From Sphaerisporangium rhizosphaerae (GTDB lineage: Bacteria > Actinomycetota > Actinomycetes > Streptosporangiales > Streptosporangiaceae), in assembly GCF_042665155.1 (NCBI RefSeq), contig NZ_JBHTCG010000002.1:1-64000 (forward strand): a stretch of DNA of 64,000 bases. The letters are read 5' to 3'. The translations under genes and the position numbers were made by a program. Positions 30,820 to 41,390 of this stretch are shown here, piece after piece. The notes beneath the pieces are model-generated. The model saw nothing but the letters and a program-made list of their open reading frames with translations, was not told where the DNA came from and made no database searches. How positions within the stretch are numbered: position 1 is the stretch's first letter; the number at the start of each line of letters is the position of its first letter.

Positions 30820-31311
30820 GTGGAACCACGGTCCGAGTGCCCGATCAACGCCGCCGTCGAGGTGCTCGGAGATCGCTGGTCGTTGATCGTTCTGCGCGAC
30901 GTCATCTTCGGCGACCGCCGGTACTTCCGCGCGCTGCTCACCGGGTCGATCGAGGGCATCGCCTCCAACATCCTCGCCGACCGCCTCAAGCGGCTCATCG
31001 ACGCGGGGATCCTCACCCGCGGCACCGCGGTCCGCGGACAGCGCGCGCGCTTCAGCCTCACCGAGGCCGGCATCCAGACGCTGCCGATCATCTACGCTCT
31101 CGGCAACTGGGGCCTCGACTGGACCAGCGGCGGCGCCGAGCTCCGAAGCCGGCAGCAGCTCATGCGCGACGGGGGCCCGGCGTTCGTCGAGGAGCTCATG
31201 GACGAGCTCCGCGTCCGCCACCTCGGCGCCCCCCCGAAGCCGCACGACGGTCCGAGCGCCTTCGACCGGCTCAACGCCGCCGACGCCGCCGAGCAGCAAC
31301 AAGCCGATTGA
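30820..31311 (+). CDS. HxlR-family winged-helix regulator
   Basis: 163 aa. Family hallmarks are CPINAAVEVLGDRWSLIVLR with the conserved Cys, then FRALLTGSIEGIASNILADR and a wing around RGTAVRGQRARFSLTEAG. HxlR proteins often sense thiol-reactive or quinone-type electrophiles through that Cys. Start GTG 30820 follows AAGGAGGAG. It probably represses itself and the divergent DHFR-like gene through the dyad at 30762-30788. The C-terminal about 50 residues are longer than the minimal HxlR fold. Confidence 0.87.
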   Translation: MEPRSECPINAAVEVLGDRWSLIVLRDVIFGDRRYFRALLTGSIEGIASNILADRLKRLIDAGILTRGTAVRGQRARFSLTEAGIQTLPIIYALGNWGLDWTSGGAELRSRQQLMRDGGPAFVEELMDELRVRHLGAPPKPHDGPSAFDRLNAADAAEQQQAD

Positions 31312-31469
31312 ACAGCCGGCGCCTAAACGGACTGACGCAGGTCCAGGTGTGGTCCGACGCCCACTGGTGCCCGGCCACCGGGGCGTGGGCGTGTTCCCAA
31401 CCGACGATCACCCGACTAGGCTTGGCGTCGCTGCTATCTGCACTAACCGGACTGGATGTTCAGGGCGGG

Positions 31470-34337
31470 ATGGCCAACGGAGCGACATACGGCAGGCCGA
31501 TCGGTCGCGACGCTGAGCTCGGCCTCCTCGCGAGCGCCGTGTCCGGAGCCGCCGACGGAGCGCTACGGGCCGTGGCGGTGCGTGGCGACCCGGGAATGGG
31601 CAAGACCCGGCTGCTCGCCGAACTGGCCGACATGGCCCGGGCCCGTGGTTTCGCCGTCCATCACGGCCAGGCGACCGAGTTCGAGCGTGACGTGCCCTTC
31701 GGTGTCTACATCGCCGCGTTCGAACCCCAGCCGGGTGATCCGCGCCGGGACGCGCAGGGTGCGCTGACCGAGTTGCTGCTGGACGCCACAGGACCGTCCG
31801 AGGCGCGGCGCGCGGGGCTCGACCGCTACCGGCTCTTCCAGCGCGCGCGCCGGCTCATCGAGGACCAGGGGGCCGCCGGCCCGGTCGCCATCGTGCTCGA
31901 CGACCTGCACTGGGCCGACCGGTCCTCCGTGGAGCTGACCGAGTATCTGCTGCGCCGCCCGCCGCGGGCGCCGTTGCTGCTGGCCACCGCCTACCGCACG
32001 GCGCAGGCGCCCGCGGGCATCGGGCGGGCCCTGGCCCAGCTCGGCGACGCGACCGTCCACATCGGCCTGGCCCCGCTGGGCGAGGCCGACGTGGCGGCGC
32101 TGTTACCGGGGGCCGACCGCGGCCGGCGGCGACTGCTGTACCGCACGACCCGCGGAAACCCGCTTTACCTCCAGGTGCTCGCCGACGCCGGGGTGGAGAC
32201 GCTCACCGCGCTCGCGGAGGCCGGGGACGCGGCGACCGGCGCACCCGAGCGGGCACTGCTGGACGTGCTCAGCACCGAACTGACCGCCCTGACGCCCGAT
32301 GTCCGGCAGGTGGCCTGCGCGGCGGCGGTGGCCGGTGAACCGATCTCCCTGGACCTGGTCGCCTCCATCACCGAACTGCCTGAGGCCGCCTTCGACCAGG
32401 CCATCGACCACCTGGTCGGCGTGGGCACGGTGGTGGAGGCCGACGCCTGTCTCCGCTTCCGCCACCCGCTGGTCCGGGCCGCGGCGTACTGGATGGCCGG
32501 CGCGGCCTGGCGCTCGCGCGCGCACGAGCGGGCGGCGGAGCATCTGCGCACCAACGGCGGCCCGCTGCAGCTGCTGGCCCACCACACCGCGCGATCGGCC
32601 AGACACGGCGACGTGCAGGCGGTGCGGACGCTGGAGGCGGCGGCCAGGGCGGCTCTGGACGCCGCTCCGTCCACCGCCGTCCGGCTGTTGCGCACGGCGA
32701 TCCGGTTGCTGCCGGATGAGGCGGACCTGGCCTTGTGGCGGGTCCAGCTGCAATGGGCACTGGGCCGCGCCTTGGGGGTGACCGGCGAACTGGCGGCCAG
32801 CAGGCAGATCCTGCAGGAGGTGATACGGGCGCCGGGGCCGCTGCGTATCGCCGCGGTGAGCTTCTCCTCCATGGTCTATCGCCTCCTCGGCGACTTCGAC
32901 GAGGCCAAGGCACTGCTCACCACCGAGCTGACCCGGCCGCACGCGCCCGACCGGTCGACCAGCCTGGCCCAGGTCGGGCTGGCCGCGGTCGAGTTGATGG
33001 GCCGTGAGCCGGCGAAGGCCCGGCGCACGGCCGCCGAGGCGATCCGGTCCCTGAAGGACGCGGACGACAAGGCGCTGGAAGCGGCCGCCGGCACCATCCA
33101 GGCGCTGGCCGGTCTGCGCGAGGGCCGCGTGGCACACAGCCGCGGCGAGACCGACCGGGCGGCGTGGCTGACCGACGCCATGACCGACGACGTGCTCGCC
33201 CCGCACCTGGAGTTCGTCGCGCCGCTGGCGTGGGTCGAGCTCCACCTGGGGCGCTACGACGACGCCTTGCGGCATCTGCGCCGCGGGCTGGACATCGCCT
33301 ACCGTGCCGGGCGTAGCCACAGCGTGCCGTACCTGCTCATCGTCGTGTCCGCGCTGCACGAGCGGCAGGGCCGGCTGCCCGAGGCGGTGACCGCCGCCGA
33401 GGAGGCCCGCGAGGCGTCCCGGCTGATCCACAGCCGGGAGACCCTGGCCATGTCCAGCATCCTGCTCCTGCGTCCGCTGTTGTGGCGGGACGGACCGCGG
33501 GCCGCCCTGGAACACGCCGAACGGATCTCCGGGACCCGGCCCCGGTCGGGCTGGTGGTCAGGGCTGGCGACCCTCGACCTCGCCCTGGTCCACGCCGAGG
33601 CCGGGCGGCCCGACCGGGCCATGGCCGCGTTGACCGGGCAGGAGCCGGCCGACGAACCGACCACGACGTACTGCCTGGCCCTCCAGGCGGTGACCACGGC
33701 CGCCGCCGGCGGCGCCGGGTCCGAGGCCGACTCGCTCGCCGAAAGCGCCCTTCTCCGGGCGACGCGGTCCGGTCTGCCGCATCAGCTGGGGTTCGCGCAC
33801 CGGGCGCGGGCGAAGGTGCTCATGCTCGCCGGGCGGTCGAAGGAGGCGGCCGTGCACGCGGCACGGGGCGCCGACCAGTTCGCCGCCGCCGGAGCCCCGG
33901 TGGAGGAGGGGCTCACGCGGCAACTCGCCGCCGAGCTGTACGCCGCCCTGGGCGCGGCCGGGAAGGTCCAGCACGAGATAGGCCGGGCCAAATCCCTGTA
34001 CGCCGCCGCCGGGGCGACCTGGCTGTCGGCCTCGCTGGCGCGCGACGAACGCAGGCTGGCCGCCCGGGCGCCCCGGGGGCGGCGCCGGCCGGCCGGTCCG
34101 CTGTCCACGCTCACCACCCGGGAGCGGCAGATCGCCGACCTCGCGGTGGAGGGACTGACCAACCAGCAGATCGCGGAGCGGCTGTACCTGAGCCCCAAGA
34201 CGGTGGAGGCCCACCTGTCGCGCACCTTCGCCAAGCTCGGCGTCCAGTCGCGCGTCACGCTCACCCAGCACCTGACGGCGGACGCCCGGTTCAGGGCCGA
34301 ACGAGCCGCCGCCGGCCCGGACGCCGGGCCGATGTAG
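31470..34337 (+). CDS. LAL-type LuxR regulator (large ATP-binding)
   Basis: 955 aa. Residues about 20-250 hold an AAA-type ATPase with Walker A GDPGMGKTRLL and Walker B VAIVLDDLHWAD. A long helical repeat (TPR-like) middle follows, and a C-terminal LuxR helix-turn-helix, LTTRERQIADLAVEGLTNQQ to KTVEAHLSRTFAKLGV. This is the MalT/LAL layout, typical of cluster-linked activators in actinomycetes. Start ATG 31470 is weakly supported (GGCGGG upstream). It could drive the cluster, but its neighbours are not obviously biosynthetic, so the target is open. Confidence 0.85.
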   Translation: MANGATYGRPIGRDAELGLLASAVSGAADGALRAVAVRGDPGMGKTRLLAELADMARARGFAVHHGQATEFERDVPFGVYIAAFEPQPGDPRRDAQGALTELLLDATGPSEARRAGLDRYRLFQRARRLIEDQGAAGPVAIVLDDLHWADRSSVELTEYLLRRPPRAPLLLATAYRTAQAPAGIGRALAQLGDATVHIGLAPLGEADVAALLPGADRGRRRLLYRTTRGNPLYLQVLADAGVETLTALAEAGDAATGAPERALLDVLSTELTALTPDVRQVACAAAVAGEPISLDLVASITELPEAAFDQAIDHLVGVGTVVEADACLRFRHPLVRAAAYWMAGAAWRSRAHERAAEHLRTNGGPLQLLAHHTARSARHGDVQAVRTLEAAARAALDAAPSTAVRLLRTAIRLLPDEADLALWRVQLQWALGRALGVTGELAASRQILQEVIRAPGPLRIAAVSFSSMVYRLLGDFDEAKALLTTELTRPHAPDRSTSLAQVGLAAVELMGREPAKARRTAAEAIRSLKDADDKALEAAAGTIQALAGLREGRVAHSRGETDRAAWLTDAMTDDVLAPHLEFVAPLAWVELHLGRYDDALRHLRRGLDIAYRAGRSHSVPYLLIVVSALHERQGRLPEAVTAAEEAREASRLIHSRETLAMSSILLLRPLLWRDGPRAALEHAERISGTRPRSGWWSGLATLDLALVHAEAGRPDRAMAALTGQEPADEPTTTYCLALQAVTTAAAGGAGSEADSLAESALLRATRSGLPHQLGFAHRARAKVLMLAGRSKEAAVHAARGADQFAAAGAPVEEGLTRQLAAELYAALGAAGKVQHEIGRAKSLYAAAGATWLSASLARDERRLAARAPRGRRRPAGPLSTLTTRERQIADLAVEGLTNQQIAERLYLSPKTVEAHLSRTFAKLGVQSRVTLTQHLTADARFRAERAAAGPDAGPM

Positions 34338-34428
34338 GGGGGTGCGGTAGGGAACCGCCCGATGCTAGCGACGGCCGCCGTGAAGCATGCTGCTGCGGCA
34401 AGCCACGCGATCATCGAGCGAGGTTCAC

Positions 34429-36114
34429 ATGTCACCCTCCCGTGTCCCGAGACGTACCCGGGTGTACGTCGTACTGGCGACGTTGTCCGCCGCCCTGGGG
34501 CTGCTCCTGCCGGCCACCGTGGCCAGCGCCGATCCGATACCGCTGCCGACCCGAGGTCCGTTGCCGACGCTCTCGCCGCTGCCATCGGGCGTTCCGTTTC
34601 CGACACGCCCGCCGCTGCCGGTCCCACTACCGTGCCCGCCGACCTGTGTCGTTCTGGGGCCGGATCCGTACGACGCGGTCGTCTACGGCGACAGCTACAC
34701 CAGCGGCGAGGGCGCGAGCCACGACCACACGTACGTGACGAAGTCCGACGGCAGCGAGGACTGGACCCACAAGTCGGGCCTTGCCCCCTTCGCCGTGGCC
34801 TGGACGGCCCTGGAGATGAACCGCTACCCCTTGTACAGGCCGACCCTCACCTCGGACACGATGCGAACGACGTACGGGCGCGACCGGCTCTTCTTCAACG
34901 CCTCGTCCGGCGCGTGGATCAAACACCTCAACGAGCCGCAGATGGAGAAGGGCGGAACGGTCGTCCGTAATCCGCCACAGGCCCAGGACGTCCCGACCAT
35001 GGCGAAGATCGCCTACTTCGGGCTCGGCGGCAACGACGCCGGTTTCGCCGACCTGGTCAGCACCGCGGCCGAGGCGTACCTGAACCCGGCCACCGGCCGT
35101 TTCGGGGTGTTCACCTGGCAGACCGACCAGGAGCAGGCGGTCGCCCTGGAGGTGGGCCGTCTGCAGTCGCGGATCACCCCCCTGCCGGGCAAGATCGCCC
35201 AGGGACTGGAGACCGTCCGGGAGACCCACCCGGTGGCGGAGATCGTCGTGGCGCTCTACCCGCTCCCGGTCAAGGAGTCGGGCAACACCGGCATGGAGGA
35301 GATCACCGGCCACACCATGGACCTGATGTATCCCTTCGCGACCAAGGTGAACCAGGCCATCCGGGACGGGGTGGCGCAGTTCCAGGCGAGCCATCCGAAC
35401 ACCCAGGTCCACATCTTCGACCCGAACACGGCCGGGCCGAACGGCACCAGCGTGGTCGCGGGACATGAGCTCGGCCGGCCGGACACCTACTTCCAGGGCC
35501 TCGTGCGCCGCCCGGACGTGCTGTGGAGCGGCAAGATCTTCAAGTCGTTCCAGGAGAGCTTCCACCCGAACGAGCTCGGTTCGGTGGCCATCGGCAAGGC
35601 GCTCGCGACCTTCCTGGCGGCCAGGATGCCGGCACTCTTCCCGCAGGGGCCGAACTTCGACCGCGTGACCATCGACCCGCAGCCGCTGGCCGACGCGACG
35701 CCGGATGAGATCCAGTCGGTCGGGCAATGGGCGTACACCAACTCCGCGCAGGTCTGCGAGGAGACCGACATCGACAGCGTGTGCCGCGCCATCTCCCCGA
35801 CCGGCATCGTCCTGTCGACCGACCTCTGGTTCGATCCCCGCAAGGTCCTCCCGTACCCGCTGCCCGGCGAGCCGGTTCCGGGCGGCTCTGACACCGGTTC
35901 CCCCGGCGGCGGTGGCGGCGGCGGGTCGACGTGGATCCCGGCCGAGTACATTCCCAAGGACCCGTGCGACATCTTCCGGCCGGTCCGCTATCAGTTCTAC
36001 ACGGGCGTGCAGGTCAGGGGCGGACCGGTGCAGACCGCGACGGCCATCGACACCCTCATCTTCGCTCCCAAGAAACCCAAGTGCGTCCCAGGCGTGGGGC
36101 TGATCTTCGAGTAA
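34429..36114 (+). CDS. secreted SGNH/GDSL-type hydrolase
   Basis: 561 aa. A signal peptide (RRTRVYVVLATLSAALGLLL, probable cut after VASA) is followed by a Pro-rich linker. The SGNH blocks are GDSYTSGEG (nucleophile Ser), GLGGNDAGF (Asn) and ESFHPNELG (His). The last about 120 residues, after a Gly-rich stretch (PGGGGGGGS), form an extra domain without a recognised family. It is probably an exported esterase or lipase. Start ATG 34429 has GCGAGG upstream. It ends at a strong terminator before the convergent hydroxylase gene. Confidence 0.83.
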   Translation: MSPSRVPRRTRVYVVLATLSAALGLLLPATVASADPIPLPTRGPLPTLSPLPSGVPFPTRPPLPVPLPCPPTCVVLGPDPYDAVVYGDSYTSGEGASHDHTYVTKSDGSEDWTHKSGLAPFAVAWTALEMNRYPLYRPTLTSDTMRTTYGRDRLFFNASSGAWIKHLNEPQMEKGGTVVRNPPQAQDVPTMAKIAYFGLGGNDAGFADLVSTAAEAYLNPATGRFGVFTWQTDQEQAVALEVGRLQSRITPLPGKIAQGLETVRETHPVAEIVVALYPLPVKESGNTGMEEITGHTMDLMYPFATKVNQAIRDGVAQFQASHPNTQVHIFDPNTAGPNGTSVVAGHELGRPDTYFQGLVRRPDVLWSGKIFKSFQESFHPNELGSVAIGKALATFLAARMPALFPQGPNFDRVTIDPQPLADATPDEIQSVGQWAYTNSAQVCEETDIDSVCRAISPTGIVLSTDLWFDPRKVLPYPLPGEPVPGGSDTGSPGGGGGGGSTWIPAEYIPKDPCDIFRPVRYQFYTGVQVRGGPVQTATAIDTLIFAPKKPKCVPGVGLIFE

Positions 36115-36138
36115 CCGCCGTCTCGTCACGGCCACGTG

Positions 36139-36172
36139 CCACCGCCCCGGCGGAAACCCGCCGGGGTGGTGG
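36139..36172. terminator. bidirectional hairpin terminator
   Basis: CCACCGCCCCGGCGG / CCGCCGGGGTGGTGG, a 15-bp stem with one G-U pair and loop AAAC, between convergent genes. Confidence 0.85.
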
Positions 36173-36197
36173 TCTCAGTGGTGAACGGGGTGGGCGG

Positions 36198-37811
<1,614 letters not shown>

Positions 37812-38231
37812 CTCAACTCCTCGATGAATCGGTAGCCGTCGAGCCGGCCGTCCAGGGGAGGTGCCTGGAGGAAGCACGCCCCGAATGGACACGCCCGAAG
37901 AAAAGTCCGCTGTAGCACGCGTGCCGGCGGTCGGGCCGGGGCCGTGCTCGCCGGTGACACGTTCCGCTCGGCGCCGATGACGGGCGGGTACACCGGAAGC
38001 CTGCCGCGGAGCTTAATATTCACATCCGCCATTCCCGCGGCACATCTCTCACATTGCGGTCTCCGGCCTGCGGAATAGGGCTTTCGCATTCCAGAAGATG
38101 CGTGGCCGGAAGGCCGGTGCGACCGTCGGATGGTGAGCATCGGCGGCCGGCGATCCGGCCACGTGCCAATTCCGGGCCTTCCGGCGCGCCTGCCGGCGCC
38201 GCCTTTTCTCGCCGGTCTTTTCTAGGAGGAT
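37812..38231. promoter_or_regulatory. divergent promoter region, hydroxylase / monooxygenase
   Basis: 420 bp without a gene. It contains an isolated AT island TTAATATT at 38013-38020 and a short dyad GGAAT-N11-ATTCC near 38073-38094. Either could be promoter or operator DNA; I cannot assign them. Confidence 0.4.
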
Positions 38232-39416
38232 ATGGTGCTGACGACCGAGGTTCCGACGCGGGACCAGCTCGTCCAACGCGCGTCCGAACTCGTGCCGCTC
38301 CTTCGCGGGCACGCGGCCTGGAACGAGGACAACCGCCGCGTCCACGAGGAGTCCATCCAGGCCCTGGCGGACGCCGGCGTCTTCAAGATGCGGGTCCCCG
38401 TCCGCTACGGCGGCTACGAGTCCGACACCCGTACGCTGATCGACGTCGCCACCGAGCTCGGCAGGGCCGACGGCTCCACCTCCTGGGTCGCGTCGGTGTA
38501 CTGGATCCCGACGTGGATGGCCAGCATGTTCCCCGAGCCCGTCCTGGACGAGGTGTTCGCCACCCCCGACGTGCGCATCTGCGGGACGCTGAGCCCGACC
38601 GGCATGGCGGCGAAGGTCGACGGCGGCGTCATCGTCAACGGCAAGTGGGGCTTCATCAGCGGCGCCCTGCACGCCCACTACCAGGTCATCGTCGCGATCC
38701 AGATCGGCGGGGAGGGCGAGCCCATGCCGGTCGCCATCGTCGTGCCGATGTCGGACCTGACGATCGTCGACGACTGGCACACCTCGGGCCTCAAGGGCAC
38801 CGGCAGCGTCACCACGATCGCCCAGGACCTGTTCATCCCCGACGCCCGCGTGCTGCCGCTGCCGCTGGTGCTGCAGGGCCAGGCCGCCTCGCCGGCCGTC
38901 CAGGGCCGCCCGATCTACAGCTCGCCGCTGCTCCCGGTCGCCTCGGCGTCCTCGGTCGGCACCCTGATCGGGCTCGCCAAGGCGGCCAAGGACACCTTCC
39001 TCGAGCGGCTGCCCGGACGCAAGATCACCTACACCGGATACGACAGCCAGGCCGAGGCGCCGCTGACCCACCTGCAGGTGGCCGAGGCGGTCAACAAGAT
39101 CGACCAGGCGGAGTTCCACGCCCACCGGCTGTCGGGACTGGTCGACTCCAAGGGCGCCCAGGGCGCGGAGTGGACGATCGAGGAGCGGGCGCGGGCCCGC
39201 GGCGACATGGGCGCGGTGGTCAAGCTGGCCAAGGAGGCGGTGGACATCTTCGCCTCGGCGAGCGGCGGCTCGTCCATCTACAGCATCGTGCCGATCCAGC
39301 GCATCGCCCGCGACACCCACGCCGCGAACCTGCACGCCCTGATGCACCCGAACACCAACGCCGAGCTGTACGGGCGGATCCTCTGCGGTCTCGAGCCCAA
39401 CACGCTCTACATCTGA
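38232..39416 (+). CDS. acyl-CoA dehydrogenase-fold flavin monooxygenase
   Basis: 394 aa. Helical N-domain (EESIQALADAGVFKMRVPVR), the GGY loop, LGRADGSTSWVASVYWIPTW, a beta domain with VNGKWGFISGALHAHYQVIV and HTSGLKGTGSVTT, then helices. The dehydrogenase motif EGTSE is missing, as in HsaA-type and ActVA-ORF5-type hydroxylases that use reductase-supplied FMNH2. A strong AGGAGG sits 2 nt before ATG 38232; GTG 38235 is equally possible. The SgcJ-like gene follows by 27 bp, so the two are one operon. Substrate unknown; ring or polyketide hydroxylation is expected. Confidence 0.8.
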   Translation: MVLTTEVPTRDQLVQRASELVPLLRGHAAWNEDNRRVHEESIQALADAGVFKMRVPVRYGGYESDTRTLIDVATELGRADGSTSWVASVYWIPTWMASMFPEPVLDEVFATPDVRICGTLSPTGMAAKVDGGVIVNGKWGFISGALHAHYQVIVAIQIGGEGEPMPVAIVVPMSDLTIVDDWHTSGLKGTGSVTTIAQDLFIPDARVLPLPLVLQGQAASPAVQGRPIYSSPLLPVASASSVGTLIGLAKAAKDTFLERLPGRKITYTGYDSQAEAPLTHLQVAEAVNKIDQAEFHAHRLSGLVDSKGAQGAEWTIEERARARGDMGAVVKLAKEAVDIFASASGGSSIYSIVPIQRIARDTHAANLHALMHPNTNAELYGRILCGLEPNTLYI

Positions 39417-39443
39417 CGGCAGAGACGACCAAAGGATCCAGAC

Positions 39444-39875
39444 ATGGCCCCCACCAGCACCGCCACCGCCGCCCCCGCCGTGACCGACAAGGACAAGGCC
39501 GCCGTCGTCTCGGTCCCGAGCCGCATCGTCGCGGCGTGGGCGAGCCACAACGCCAAGGCCTTCGCCGAGGTGTTCACCCCCGACGGCACCATGATCCTTC
39601 CCGGGGCGTTCAGCAAGGGCACCGCGGACATCGAGGCGTACATGACCGCCGCCTTCGCCGGCCCGTACAAGGGCACCCAGGTCACCGGCCTTCCCATCGA
39701 CATGCGGTTCCTGAACGCCGACACCGCCCTGGTGATCACCCAGGGCGGCGTGCTCGCCGCGGGTGAGAACAAGGTGCACCCCGACCGCGCCGTCCGCGCC
39801 ACCTGGGTCGTCGCCCGGCACGAGGGGCAGTGGAAGCTCGCCGCCTACCAGAACAGCCCCCTCGAGTCCGCCTGA
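39444..39875 (+). CDS. SgcJ/EcaC-like NTF2-fold protein
   Basis: 143 aa. An NTF2-like/SnoaL-type domain: PSRIVAAWASHNAKAFAEVF, then FTPDGTMILPG, AGPYKGTQVTG and a C-terminal HEGQWKLAAYQNSP. This wording is very close to SgcJ as I remember it. SgcJ belongs to the conserved gene set of enediyne clusters and acts with the PKS and thioesterase in early core formation; its exact chemistry is unresolved. Start ATG 39444 has AAAGGA upstream. It follows a flavin monooxygenase in the same operon. General SnoaL/DUF4440 membership is secure; the enediyne reading relies on recall and context. Confidence 0.82.
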   Translation: MAPTSTATAAPAVTDKDKAAVVSVPSRIVAAWASHNAKAFAEVFTPDGTMILPGAFSKGTADIEAYMTAAFAGPYKGTQVTGLPIDMRFLNADTALVITQGGVLAAGENKVHPDRAVRATWVVARHEGQWKLAAYQNSPLESA

Positions 39876-39882
39876 GGCGGAC
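39866..39882 (+). terminator. 7-bp hairpin with the stop codon as its loop
   Basis: GTCCGCC-TGA-GGCGGAC: the SgcJ-like gene's TGA lies in the loop. No U-tract. Confidence 0.4.
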
Positions 39883-40287
39883 ACGGGGAGCCGCCGGGCC
39901 GTGCCCGGCGCGCGCGGTGCGACCGCGGGCGCCGGCCGGCCCCTTCGGCGTTCCCCTCCGCCCACGGCGCGAGCCCGTGGTCTTCCCGGGCCCCCTTCTC
40001 CGACGGCCTCCCGGGCGGCTTTCCGCGCGGGCGCCGGGCGGCTCTTCTTCCACGTTGCTTGATACGCGGCAGCGCGTTGACGTGCGCTTCGCCGGCCATG
40101 TTCCATGGGAGTCGTGTCAGCACCTTGTGTGCGGTCCGCGGCACGAGCCGGGGTGCTTGATGCCGGGAAAGCCCGGCGTCGCGGCTCGGCCAGTGGCACG
40201 ACCTCTCCGCCGGCGGCGTCCGGCCGTGGGCCGAGGGGCCCCAATGGGGTCTTCGGCGGTCCGCAGATCCGTCGCGAGGAGTTGACG
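39876..40287. other. intergenic region before the YcaO-like gene
   Basis: 412 bp, very GC-rich, with no credible gene. TTGACG at 40077-40082 could be a -35 box, but no -10 fits at the right distance. GAGGAG before 40288 is the only firm signal. Confidence 0.35.
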
Positions 40288-41319
40288 ATGGCGCCCACAT
40301 CTGACAGTGCGCGATCGGCGATCTCGGCGTCACCGCCGGTGCGCGCTGAGGAGACCGCCGAGTGCCTGGGCGGGGAGGTGCACCTGGCCTACGCCCACCG
40401 TCCCGAGTCCGGCGTGCTGGCCGTCGCCGCGCACTTCTCGGCCGAGACCGCGCGGGGGAGGGCGCGGGTGCGGGCCGCGGCCCTGGACGCGCTGCACCGG
40501 CTGCCGGACGGCGTGGCCGTGCCCTGCCCGCCGGACGACCACAGGGAGCTGTGCCTGTCGGACTTCATGCCGGACCCGCCCTCCGGCCGCCACTCGCGCG
40601 TCGCGGGCATCGGGCTGCTCAGCCACGAACGGTACGTGCTCCCGGCCGAGGTCGTGTGGATGGGCGAGCGGGACTGCCGGGTGGAGCCCACGGCGGTGGG
40701 CGTCATCGGCGAGGAGGGCGTCTCCGGCGCGATCGCCGACCTGCTCGCGCACGACATGGTCACCCGCTGGTGGGCGAGCCCGCGCATGCCGCTGCTGCGC
40801 GTCTCCCAGCACCTGGCCACGATGATCCCCGGGGAGGCGGCCGAGGCCGCGGCCGCGCTGGGCCTGCGGGTGTCGGCGTTCGCGCTGCCCGGCCCGGACT
40901 TCCAGATCGCCGTCGTCGGCGTGAGCGGGGAGGGCACCACGATCGCCACGGCCGCCGCGCGCACGATCGGAGAGGCGGTCGCCGAGGCGTTCCTGCGCGC
41001 GCTGGCCGCGCGGGCCCAGCCGTGGGACAGCCTGTCCATCGCCGACTCGCTGCGCCGGCTGACCGTCTGGCACCGCGAGGTGGACTACCTGGCCTACCTG
41101 GAGTGGTCGGCGCTGGACGCCGACGGCTCGGCGATGGACCGGCCGATGCCGGGGGACGGGGAGTCGAGCTGGGCCGACATCGCCTGCCGCCGGTTCGGGC
41201 ACGAGCCGATCGTGGTCACGCTCGGCGATACCGGCGAGGCGGTGAAGGTGGTGTGCCCCGGCGCGGCCTGCTACCGCACGGTGCCCCCGGGCACCACCTT
41301 GCCCTGCCCGGTGCCCTAG
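40288..41319 (+). CDS. divergent YcaO-fold protein, probably ATP-site-deficient
   Basis: 343 aa. The order of blocks matches YcaO cyclodehydratases: RARVRAAALDALHRLPDG, VAGIGLLSHERYVLPAEVVW, GVIGEEGVSGAIADLLAHDM, EAVAEAFLRALAARAQPW, then EAVKVVCPGAACY and a C-terminal PCPVP that fits the PxPxP tail of azoline-forming members. The Glu residues that bind ATP/Mg in the helix motifs appear replaced (EALER to DALHR, ELIERD to DLLAHD, TEAVQ-like to LRALAARAQ). No E1-like, TfuA or precursor-peptide gene is nearby. Start ATG 40288 follows GCGAGGAG. I infer a non-catalytic binding or scaffold role; a highly diverged active enzyme is possible. Confidence 0.6.
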   Translation: MAPTSDSARSAISASPPVRAEETAECLGGEVHLAYAHRPESGVLAVAAHFSAETARGRARVRAAALDALHRLPDGVAVPCPPDDHRELCLSDFMPDPPSGRHSRVAGIGLLSHERYVLPAEVVWMGERDCRVEPTAVGVIGEEGVSGAIADLLAHDMVTRWWASPRMPLLRVSQHLATMIPGEAAEAAAALGLRVSAFALPGPDFQIAVVGVSGEGTTIATAAARTIGEAVAEAFLRALAARAQPWDSLSIADSLRRLTVWHREVDYLAYLEWSALDADGSAMDRPMPGDGESSWADIACRRFGHEPIVVTLGDTGEAVKVVCPGAACYRTVPPGTTLPCPVP

Positions 41320-41390
41320 CCGCCGCCCGTCACCCTGCCCACGCCTTGGCCGCGAGGCGGCACCTTGCCCTGCCCGGTGCCCTAACCGCC
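41295..41390. repeat. 30-bp direct repeat linking two convergent stop codons
   Basis: CACCTTGCCCTGCCCGGTGC (followed by CCTAGCCGCC) at 41295-41324 recurs at 41361-41390 with one change (CCTAACCGCC). Copy 1 holds the TAG of the YcaO-like gene; copy 2 holds the stop codon of the convergent MarR gene. Confidence 0.85.
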
